Assembly (NCBI GenBank): GCA_020310875.1
Contig: CM035413.1
Coordinates: 188,173,355 to 188,237,354, forward strand
DNA from: Ceratopteris richardii
Taxonomy: Eukaryota > Streptophyta > Polypodiopsida > Polypodiales > Pteridaceae
Length of the DNA stretch: 64,000 bases
Reading direction: 5' to 3'
The notes beneath the pieces are model-generated. The model searched no databases. It saw nothing but the letters and a program-made list of their open reading frames with translations, and was not told the origin of the DNA. Shown in pieces: positions 11,101 through 19,180 of the stretch; the first letter of the stretch is position 1; the number at the start of each line of letters is the position of its first letter. The translations under genes were made by a program, and so were the position numbers.

Positions 11101-12508
11101 GCTTTGACATTACCAATCTTCTCCACATTGTGCTTGTTGAAGAATCACTCACGAATTTGACATATAGACAGACATAAAGATAAAGAAAGATAAAGAGAAG
11201 CAGAATCAAGTATTCAGAAAAAAAAAATCAAAGCCTTAGTGAAGGGACAAATTCACGACTGTAATGTACAACGTAGAAACTTCCAAAATTAGAGTTTGTT
11301 ACACCGGATCAAAACTGTATATATATTAGATAGGAAGAAGAAAAAGTATGAGCATGAGTGCATGTGAGTAAAGCGCATCGTATGAATAGAACGCATATAG
11401 AAATCAAGAATAGGTCTAGAAGATGCCAAAGATTGCGTATGTAAAGATGAATAACAGAAACCTGAAATGTCAGGTATTCATCTAAGAGAAATGGTAAGAA
11501 GAAACTACTCAGTATAGGAGAGTTTCTATAGCTTGAGCAAGAAGAGGCCAAGCTAGTTTTGTACACATCTTCTCTAATAGAAAACACATGTTCATGTGGA
11601 AATTTGTGTGCATTCTTCGTATGTGAAGAAACCTGAGTATTTTCATGTTACGGTATAAAGTTAGTAAACAGTTACAACTTTCTCAGTAAACGTATTTTTT
11701 GGTCAGTTACAGTTCTCTTAGTAAACGTGTTTTCCGGTAGAACAACGAAGTAGATCTCACAGAATAATGTAAAATTGTGTATGAGAGATAGCTTATCTTG
11801 TAGCTAGACTTCTCTACTATCAGTTTATCAAAGATTTTGGTGAAACAAATATGTACACATAATACAAAGTCTGACTGGAAAGAGGCACTTAGAACTGGTG
11901 AAGTTTTTCTTTAAACTTCAGAAAGAGTTCATTTAGTGAAGGAAGTTCACGCATCGCTTCCTTACTTCTTGTATATTCACTTGAAGTAATTACAAATAGA
12001 ATTGTAGTTGATTCCGATAAGATTCTGGTATAATTACGGTGATAGTCCGGTGACAGTTTGATGAAGTTCTAGTGGAATTTTCAGTAAATTCAAAACACAG
12101 TCTTATATGTTTGAGTGACAATAACTTTGCAAAGCTACTGTTGATTATAGAGGTGTTCTAATATCACTCTAGCTTAGCCACCTTCATTGGCGCGGCGAAT
12201 TTCGCAGACTTGACAAGGTTTGAGTCTTTGCCGTGTCATCAACAGTGCTTTGTGTCATCCCCTGTTTGCACTTCATGTCTATGCTTTGGACTTTCCAAAT
12301 CAGGTAGAAGAGCAATGTTGCCTGCAACATGATTCGAACATCCTGAATCTATGTAGAATACATGATCATCTTCTTTACCTTCTTTGTGGCTTAGATTCAT
12401 GAGAAGCAATGAGTCTTCATGTGGTTGATCTTCTGAATAATTGTTGTAGTCCCGTCTATTATAGCCTCTATTGTTATTGTTGAAGTTGTGTCCACCTCTG
12501 CCTCTCAT
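8141..12508 (-). pseudogene. COP-4: decayed Ty1/copia gag-pol
   Basis: Minus-strand copia polyprotein remnant, a relative of COP-1. From right to left: a Gly/Asn/Arg-rich gag tail and protease YIDSGCSNH (12239-12508); GAG_pre-integrase and zinc finger (CDACQIGK) and integrase start HTDVWGP (10507-10848); integrase D and E blocks YDRGGEYF and NGIVERRNN (9614-10525); RT start CRWVYKLKR (9189-9572); the YVDD catalytic block (8994-9185); and RNase H plus tail ending VADMMTKAL (8141-8793). Frames change near 10515, 9700, 9187, 9020 and 8580. A TAG at 9573-9575 sits where copia RTs usually have Trp (before DLVP). A solo LTR (11135-12244) splits the protease; removing it restores the reading across the gap. 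The gag 5' half is missing at 12508. Confidence 0.85.
11135..12244. mobile_element. 1110-bp solo LTR inserted in COP-4
   Basis: The segment begins TGTTGAAGAATCACTC, ends GTGTCATCAACA, and is flanked by a perfect 5-bp duplication, gtgct (11130-11134 and 12245-12249). Closing the gap makes the COP-4 protease frame continue (HEVQTGDDTKHNVEK). That is the signature of an LTR element insertion followed by LTR-LTR recombination. No coding sequence, primer site or purine tract lies within. The family is not otherwise present in the window. Confidence 0.85.
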
Positions 12509-12514
12509 TGGACC

Positions 12515-13484
12515 GAAGAAGCATTGGAAAAAGATCTAACTACCTTGGGTAATGAAATTTCTATCCATTCTTTACTTTGCATACAAGGTACTATTAATGG
12601 TAAAGTTGTTCATCTTTTACATGATGATGGTATTTCTCATGATTTTATTTCTTATACACTAGTGCAAGATCTCCAAACCCACTTCCTTCTATGTATAAAC
12701 TTAAGGCTTCATTTCAAGGAAATAGATTTAATGTTACAAGTGATGTGCATAACGTTCAGATTTGTATAGGTTCATACATAGATAAACACACATCCTTAAT
12801 TGCTCCTTTGTAGTCCTATGATGTTATATTTGGCATGCATTTTCATCATGATTATAATCCATGCATTGATTATTGTACACACACAATTAGTTTTAAGTCT
12901 AACAATCAAGACATTTCTTTGTCTGTAATGCATGACTTCCAACGATTTCTATTAATTAGTCATACTCAAGTAAGACATGCATTTAGGAAAGGCTACAATT
13001 CATGTATTATTTTTGTTTTTGTTACTAACATAGTTGATTATATACATACACTTCCTAATGCACATAAATTATTTATGGCTTCTTATAAGGATTGCTTTAT
13101 GGCTGATTTTCCTTCTAAACTACCATCTTATAGGGGATCCCTTGACCATAGTATAGACTTAATTCCTAGATGTTCTCCTCCCCATAAAGCACCTTATAAG
13201 CATGGACCTTTACATAAAAAAGAAACATCTAATCAAGTTAAAGGAACTTTACCACTCACTCCTATTTTAGATGATTCTCCTTAGCTTGAAGAGGATGCTG
13301 AAATTTTAGTTCAAAAGAAAATACTTGATTATGATGTTACTACTACACACATTGGTAAGCAATATCATAGATATTTAGTTAAATATAAAAATCAATCACT
13401 TGAAGAATCTCAATGGATTCATAAGACATCATTAACTCCACATTATGACCACTTGATTTCTACATATCATTCACAGTCACATTA
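12515..13484 (+). pseudogene. CHR-2: chromovirus remnant with RT-integrase deleted
   Basis: Plus-strand Ty3/gypsy chromovirus coding relic. A protease-like block LLHDDGISHDFIS (about 12610-12650, with the catalytic D-S/T-G eroded) and the distal DVIFGMHFHHDYNP are followed by the RT amino-terminal approach (about 13060-13200), reading SYKDCFMADFPSKLPSYRG then HSIDLIP. Instead of RT palm, RNase H and integrase, the sequence jumps to ILDYDVTTTHIGKQYH and YLVKYKNQSLEESQWI (about 13300-13450), the chromodomain-like end of chromoviral integrases. An internal deletion of most of pol therefore joined the two ends. A TAG at 13282-13284 and other lesions confirm decay. Confidence 0.75.
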
Positions 13485-13627
13485 AATTCTAGTTTTCCAT
13501 TTCCATGGATGTTTTTTATTTTACATGGAATATGCTTATGATTGTTCAATGATGGAACATGTGACTTGACATCCATGTTTATTTTATTCTCATCAACTAA
13601 GATCAGTTGCTTGTCAACTAGGAGGCA

Positions 13628-14041
13628 TGTTATACTTTATGGAATAATGGATTTTTAAATGGATTTTAATGTATTGATGTTTTTAATGTGATTGTGTTTT
13701 TATTTTGCAAGAGAAGAATTATGAGGGTGTGAATATGCATGGATTTACTCAGATATTTTTGGAGATATTTAAAAGATTTTATTTTAAATATTTTTGTAAA
13801 AATAATAGATCACTTAGAAAATGACATTTTGTAAATGAAGCAGATTTTTCTTTTCTTGTGAGAGTTCAAGTTCAAGATGTAATGAAAATGCCTACAAATA
13901 CACATACTCTGAGAGACTCATTCATCAGAGTATGTGGGGAGAGATTGTACCCAATCTTGTGTTCATTCTTGTCTCTCTCTACTCTATGTGTGTTCTTATG
14001 AGATTTTGTTATTTTATTATCTCTACGTACATGCATCTACA
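13628..14041 (+). repeat. CHR-2 3' LTR
   Basis: A short purine tract (GGAGGCA at 13621-13627) follows the CHR-2 coding end. Sequence from TGTTATACTTTATGG to ATGCATCTACA then gives a 414-bp TG...CA segment before COP-3 homology resumes. Its position after the chromodomain end and the purine tract support a 3' LTR. Its partner is not in the window, so the ends are inferred. Confidence 0.55.
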
Positions 14042-14540
14042 AGATCTGGTTACAATTACCTCATAAGGTAGTTTTTTCACTTCACTTGAGTTGCCCCCTA
14101 CAGGGAATACAATCACATGCACCAACAACACCTCTTATCCTGTTATCTCATTCTGACTGTTGTTGATGGTAGTTTCTTTACATTCTCAGATGCTTTATTT
14201 GTGCCAAGGATCAAGGAAAATTTGTTATCGATTTCAGCATTAGCCAAGATTGGATTGGTTGTGAAATTTATTGATGATAGATGTACAGTTCATGATCTGC
14301 AAAATGGAGACATCATTATTGCTTCTGGCAGCTTATGTCGTGGGTTATATAAGCTCATAGATTATGCAAAATCTATGAATGATTCAATATGTAGAGTTCA
14401 AGTTTCTCAGGCTATGGTAGATGCAAAGTTATTGCATGCACGCTTTCATCATCTGAATTTTTCTAGTTTGCTACACTTGCAGAACTCTTAATGGTTTCCT
14501 CAATGATCAGACTTGAGGAACTTCATAAACATGTCTCAAG
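14042..14540 (+). pseudogene. COP-3 family protease/GAG_pre-integrase fragment
   Basis: Plus-strand copy of the region encoded by COP-3b around 62550-63240 (minus). Recognisable blocks are ITS*GSFFTSLE, PPTGNTITCTNN, DALFVPRIKENLLSISALAKIG, DDRCTVHDL and LCRGLYKLIDYAKS. Later come DAKLLHARFHHLNF and an eroded MVSS..RLEELHKHV. It carries a TAA and a frameshift. It probably belonged to the same copy as 6761-7201. Confidence 0.75.
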
Positions 14541-14642
14541 GTGAGTTGGTCTACCTTGAGTGTTAAGGGTTGTTAGTAATCCATCATACTTTCTTGCAAG
14601 AATATGCATACATCTTCAAACCAGCTCTTCCGGTGTTATAAC
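14541..14642 (-). pseudogene. Older COP-2-like gag relic, left half
   Basis: Read on the minus strand this matches COP-2 gag at about 27455-27545 (GTTATAACACCRGAAGAG and AAGTATGATGGATTA...ACCCTTAACACTCA). Its continuation lies at 31709-32330, across COP-2. The last five bases, ataac (14638-14642), are the target duplication of COP-2. Confidence 0.75.
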
Positions 14643-14701
14643 TGTTAGTATATGATCAATGTCTACCCCTCATGATTGTATGCACATTTTGTAAGGCCCC
14701 C
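14643..14701 (+). repeat. COP-2 5' LTR, first 59 bp
   Basis: TGTTAGTATATGATCAATG ... GTAAGGCCCCC matches the start of the COP-2 3' LTR at 31020 with one difference seen. The LTR is cut after the run of five C, where OTA-1 inserted, and resumes at 26196-26200 with the duplicated ccccc. Confidence 0.93.
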
Positions 14702-15328
14702 TGTTGCAGCTCAAGATCAAGGACAAAGCATGGAAGCGCATCAAGGAAGTGAACACACGAGAAGAAGGAGCAAGTAGGGAGCTCCAAGATTCACATGTCA
14801 AATTTTCAGAAGAAATCCCTATAAAAATAGTGATTTTTATCACTAAATATCATTGTAAATACCATTTTCTATTTTTACAGCTCCATTTTGTTCAAGCCAA
14901 GCAGTCCTTGAGCTTGAGGAGTATTAGATGTATCATACTACCAATTTTCATAATTTTTAGATTTCGTTTGAGCCCCCAAATAAGCCCTAGAACCTAATTT
15001 TTAACTAGGCCGGACACTAGGTCTGGACAGGGCCAAAACCACTCAAAAACTATAAAAAGGGCTGGAGAGCTCATTTTTGAGGTTAGCTTGTTGTAGATTT
15101 CAGCTTTGTAAGAGAGCACTTTGGTAATCGAAGCTTTCCATTGTTCCACTCTTTGCTCTTACCTTGTGCACATGTGTGTGTATGTGTATGCATGCTTGTG
15201 TGCTTTCACTCACGCACTTGTGCATGTCACTTGCTCTTGGTCTTCATACCGGTCCTCACGTCTCCACGGATTGACATTTATGAGGTGTATCTCCTCACGT
15301 TGGTACTCACCATTGTGCTAGAGTGACA
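14702..15328 (+). repeat. OTA-1 5' LTR
   Basis: Begins TGTTGCAGCTCAAG and ends CTAGAGTGACA. It is nearly identical to 25569-26195 and recognisably related to the OTA-2 LTR at 41439-42077. It should carry the promoter and polyadenylation signal of the element. Confidence 0.95.
15050..15059 (+). promoter_or_regulatory. TATA box of OTA-1 5' LTR
   Basis: CTATAAAAAG lies about 280 bases before the LTR end and is kept in the 3' LTR (25918-25927). The diverged OTA-2 LTR has the equivalent motif on the minus strand near 41721-41730. Its conservation between diverged LTRs supports a core promoter. Confidence 0.65.
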
Positions 15329-15335
15329 CCAAATT

Positions 15336-15353
15336 TGGCGCCGTTGCCGAGGA
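15336..15353 (+). promoter_or_regulatory. OTA-1 primer-binding site (tRNA-Asp type)
   Basis: TGGCGCCGTTGCCGAGGA begins seven bases after the 5' LTR and matches the pattern complementary to the 3' end of plant tRNA-Asp. It would prime minus-strand DNA synthesis. This primer choice is typical of Athila/Tat elements. Confidence 0.85.
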
Positions 15354-15944
15354 GAGAGCTTGGAGGACGAGCGTGTGACGGTAAGACGTAGAGTAGCGAC
15401 GTTGGAAGGTAAAAAAAAAATAAAAAAAAAATCATCAGTTTCAGTTCAGTTTTTGAGTTTTCCTTCTTCTTCATCTTCATCATCATCACCATCTCCACCC
15501 ACCTTCATCTTCTCAGTTTTTTCCATTTTTTAGAGTACATTCACTTTGTTTTTACTTGTGGTTGTGAGCAAGAAGCTTAGAGAGGGTGCAGAATAGAGGC
15601 GCTGAAGAAGTAGCACCAAAATAGCTGAAAATCTGAGGGAACAGCCCCGGACATGACGAAACCTGCACCAAGTATCGTGAGTGCAATATCGTGGGTTTGA
15701 AGGAAGATTTGGCACCTACAGACACATAGGAGTGACAAGGAGGACACAAGGTACTCATATTTGTAAAAATTTTTGAATTTGGACTCCAAAAAATCCAAGT
15801 ATCGTGTTTCTCCCGCGGTTGAGGTATCGCGATACCTGACAAGTATCGTGAATCTCCTGTGGTTGAGTATCGCGATATTTCCCAGATATCGTGTATCGTC
15901 TCAGGAAGATTGCGATACTTGAGAAATATCGTGTATCGTTTGGG

Positions 15945-16350
15945 TCAGAGATCGTTTTGGCCAGAGATCGTTTCGGCCAGAGATCGTTTTGACCAGAGAT
16001 CGTTTCGGCCAGAGATTGTTTCGGCCAGAGATCGTTTCGGCCAGAGATCGTTTCGGCCAAAGATCGTTTCAGCCAGAGATCGTTTGGGTCAGAGATCGTT
16101 TCGGCCAGAGATCGTTTCGGCCAGAGATCGTTTCAGCCAGAGATCGTTTCGGCCAGAGATCGTTTCAGCCAGAGATCGTTTCAGCCAGAGATCGTTTCGG
16201 CCAGAGATCGTTTCAGCCAGAGATCGTTTCGGTCAGAGATCGTTTCGGCCAGAGATCGTTTCAGCCAGAGATCGTTTCGGGCAGAGATCGTTTCGCGCAG
16301 AGATCGTTTCAGCCAGAGATCGTTTTGGCCAGAGATCGTTTCGGTTAGAG
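15945..16350 (+). repeat. 16-bp tandem array in OTA-1 leader (about 25 copies)
   Basis: The unit AGATCGTTTCGGCCAG and close variants (TCAGCCAG, TGGGTCAG, CGGGCAG) is repeated head to tail. Because three units make 48 bases, every open frame shows a 16-residue peptide period (FRPEIVSARDRFGQRS). That explains the long apparent frame 15859-16467, which I do not call a gene. Flanks (15795-15945 and 16350-16460) hold scattered TATCG and TATCGCGATA motifs, so the array may have grown from a TATCG-rich leader. It lies between the primer site and gag, where packaging signals are expected. Confidence 0.9.
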
Positions 16351-16891
16351 ATCGCGTATCGTTTCAGGTTGAAAGATCGTGTATCGTTTTGTTCCACATC
16401 AAAGATCGTGTATCATTTTGGGACAAAGATCGAGTATCGTGTCCTACAAATATCGTGTATCGCCTGATTTGAAGCATTTCCTGAGAGGCCCTGTTTCCCT
16501 ATTTTAACCCCCAAAACCCTGAACTGGCATAACTTTCTCATACGAAATCCGTTCGGAGTGATCTTGGGTTTGTTGGAAAGCTCGTGAGGAGTACAAAAAA
16601 AACATCGACTGGTTATGTTAATATTAATACCAGGATTATTAGATAGGGTATTTTTAAGTTGACCCTCAGGTTGGACTAGGAAGCAAGGGGTTCCACAAGA
16701 TTTTGAGCAATTCAAAGGACAATTGTGGACCTGTAGACAAGGCTTATGAACCTAAGCTCAAGATGATACCTAGGAAGAGATAGATAAAGTACCATATCAC
16801 TTGAAACTAAGATCAACCACACAATCAAGTCAGGGACTCCCAACTCAGGGGTTAACTCTACGTGCTGAGTTCATAGACAAGTGAGTCAAAA

Positions 16892-19171
16892 ATGTCACTT
16901 AACTGGGAGAGGCTCTTGGTTTCTGAAGACATGCATAGTTCCGTACCTAGGGAAGGTTTTATGTCTAGAGTGGAAGGGGGATATCGAATGTCTCTTCAAT
17001 ATATATCCACTAACTTGCAAGGAATACCCATCTACCTTGATGGTCTACAGAGAACGGCAAGAATGATAAACACCACAGAATTAGAAATAGTTCCAAGACC
17101 AGCTGTCAAGTATGAAGACGGAGTCTACATGGACAAGATGGGCCAGATATATGTAGTAACTGAAAGTCCTAATCAGATTAATGAAAGAGGAGAGTTAGCT
17201 GAAGATCAGGAAACTACCTCGCAAAACCCATTCGAAACCCAACAAAGAACAGAAAATGTGACGTTAGGACAAATGAGCCAAGGTAGCATACCCGATAGAC
17301 TACATGAACAATTCAACATGCCAAGAATCAACCCCCACGGCCACTCTAGTCTGAGGATGGGAAATATGAATAGACCTACCTTTAGGACAGAACCGCCCCA
17401 AGGTGTCCCCATCATAACTCGATCCCCAGAACCCGACAGAAGACTGAGACCAATCCAATTGGCCAAATGTATGATAAATCGTTACGATGGCACAAGAGAA
17501 CCCTATGACCACATTGCAGAATTCAAGCAGGTGTTGCGAGCAGAGCAAGTGGATGACTTTTTCATGCAATATGAATCCTTTGGGCTAACACTTACGGGAA
17601 TAGCCTTAACTTGGTTTCAATCTCTGGATCCAAATTGCTTTGAACATATTGAACAATTCTTCCAAGAACTTATTTGGGAATTCACGAAGCGCGGGATCAA
17701 GCACAATTCGTCATCCTTACTACATAGTTTCAAACAAGCTCCCAATGAGACAGTAAAAAATGCAGCACGAAGGTTTAAGCAATACGTAACCCGATGCCCT
17801 GTGACAGAGAGACCTTCTCAGCAAAAAATGATATCCCTATTTTTAGAAGGTCTAACCAATGGAACATTGAGAGTCTTAGTATACGTAAAACGACTGCAAA
17901 CCCTAAGTCAGTGTCTTCATGAGTGCATAGATTTGGAAGACAACTTAGCTGAGGATCTCAAAATCACACAGGATCCTATCAAATCAGAGGAGACAAGGAG
18001 CAAGGAAACTTCTAGTTTGAGTTATGTGGAGGAAGTGACAGAGTTGGTGGCCAAGAAATTAGGAGTACAAGGACAAAGGAACTACCAGAACTCCCCCTTG
18101 AGAATGCCAATGTTAGGATGTTGCACACTTTGCGGTGGGGATCATCCATCTCATGTCTGCAACCAAGAAGCATTAGGATTATCACAACCTTACCTGTACG
18201 ATAGACGACCAACTCAAGCGCCTAACATGTACTCTTATACTGAGCCAAAGTACCCCAACTACAACAATGAAAACTATCTAATGAATAGACAGCCACGACC
18301 ATTTGTACCACCCCACTATAAACCATACGGGTACCCTCGAGAAGTTCCTAGGTATAGCCCATGTCCAGAACCACGAGGAGCAACTAGACCATATGAACAT
18401 GAAGGAAATAGCCAACCTCAATCTATGCCAAGACAAAAACCACCCCACACACTAGCTTCGACACAAGGGCAGAACATCACGATACAAGTTGTCTGTCTAG
18501 AGTGTGGCAAAGAACAGCTTTTGAGAGATTGTCCCGGACATCCCGCTAGTGTACCAAAGGTTACACCCATTAATGTTGTCGGCCTAGCAAGGGATTCAAG
18601 TTCCAGTAGTGATAATGTGGCTCCTATACACGCAGTTACTAGGGCACAAGCCTTACAGCAAAATAAACCAGCTGAGCAATCAGAGCCAAGTGAATCAGGA
18701 GAGCCTAGTAAGAGAAGAACAAGAACATGGAAGGATACTAGAGAGAAGGCCAATCGTAAGTGGACCAAAAAGTTATCCGAACTAGAAGAAAGCCTAAAAG
18801 ATGCAAAAACAAAAATAGAAGATATTGCCTCTCAAAGCCCCTCACAAGTCCAAACTCCATCCACATCACCTCATCCCCACTCACCAACCACGGTAAATGA
18901 ACCACCACAACCGGGGTCTGTTCTTGCAGATCCAACCCCAGAACACTTGGACATGATGTTCAAAGCATACCAGGCTCGACTTCAAGAAGGGCCAACACCT
19001 GCAAACCTAGATAGGAGCTACCCTAGAGCAGATTTAGAGATTGAACGGACAAAAATGTGCATTAAAATGGTGGAACTAGCTCAACCTATGTTCGAGGCCA
19101 ATCAATCATTCAATCAGACGAATGCTATTACACCGGGTTTGCACTTCCAGGGCTTACTAGATAGATTATAG
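16892..19171 (+). CDS. gag: OTA-1 gag polyprotein
   Basis: Structural protein that forms the virus-like particle and packages element RNA in the cytoplasm. The 759-codon frame starts at the ATG after a leader rich in stops. A Retrotrans_gag capsid-like region spans about residues 180-340, with LTGIALTWFQSLDPNCFEHI, then FKQAPNETVKNAARRFKQY and LFLEGLTNGTLR. Two short Cys/His clusters follow: CTLCGGDHPSHVC near residue 410 and CLECGKEQLLRDC near residue 530. They stand in for the usual CX2CX4HX4C knuckle but have shortened spacing. A long Pro/Gln-rich and Lys-rich coiled part (about 590-660) precedes the C-terminus. It ends at UAG (19169-19171) in the same frame as pol, so read-through would fuse the two. 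The upstream 200 residues match nothing I know. Confidence 0.88.
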   Translation: MSLNWERLLVSEDMHSSVPREGFMSRVEGGYRMSLQYISTNLQGIPIYLDGLQRTARMINTTELEIVPRPAVKYEDGVYMDKMGQIYVVTESPNQINERGELAEDQETTSQNPFETQQRTENVTLGQMSQGSIPDRLHEQFNMPRINPHGHSSLRMGNMNRPTFRTEPPQGVPIITRSPEPDRRLRPIQLAKCMINRYDGTREPYDHIAEFKQVLRAEQVDDFFMQYESFGLTLTGIALTWFQSLDPNCFEHIEQFFQELIWEFTKRGIKHNSSSLLHSFKQAPNETVKNAARRFKQYVTRCPVTERPSQQKMISLFLEGLTNGTLRVLVYVKRLQTLSQCLHECIDLEDNLAEDLKITQDPIKSEETRSKETSSLSYVEEVTELVAKKLGVQGQRNYQNSPLRMPMLGCCTLCGGDHPSHVCNQEALGLSQPYLYDRRPTQAPNMYSYTEPKYPNYNNENYLMNRQPRPFVPPHYKPYGYPREVPRYSPCPEPRGATRPYEHEGNSQPQSMPRQKPPHTLASTQGQNITIQVVCLECGKEQLLRDCPGHPASVPKVTPINVVGLARDSSSSSDNVAPIHAVTRAQALQQNKPAEQSEPSESGEPSKRRTRTWKDTREKANRKWTKKLSELEESLKDAKTKIEDIASQSPSQVQTPSTSPHPHSPTTVNEPPQPGSVLADPTPEHLDMMFKAYQARLQEGPTPANLDRSYPRADLEIERTKMCIKMVELAQPMFEANQSFNQTNAITPGLHFQGLLDRL

Positions 19172-19180
19172 CAGTTGGTA
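19169..19180 (+). promoter_or_regulatory. Possible stop-codon read-through site between gag and pol
   Basis: Gag ends UAG CAG UUG with pol open in the same frame for over 1800 codons. A UAG followed by CAR and pyrimidines is close to the leaky context known for plant viral read-through (UAG CAR YYA), with G in place of the last A. A single nonsense mutation in an ancestral gag-pol frame is the alternative. Confidence 0.45.

Noticed and set aside
14704..14997. 97-codon plus frame present twice (also 25568-25864)
   Set aside because: LTR sequence of OTA-1, with no supporting domain; repeated because LTRs are repeated.
15859..16467. 202-codon open frame with Arg/Phe-rich 16-residue repeats
   Set aside because: It is the translation of the 16-bp tandem array in the OTA-1 leader. 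The neighbouring frame is open too, and there is no non-repeat coding sequence.
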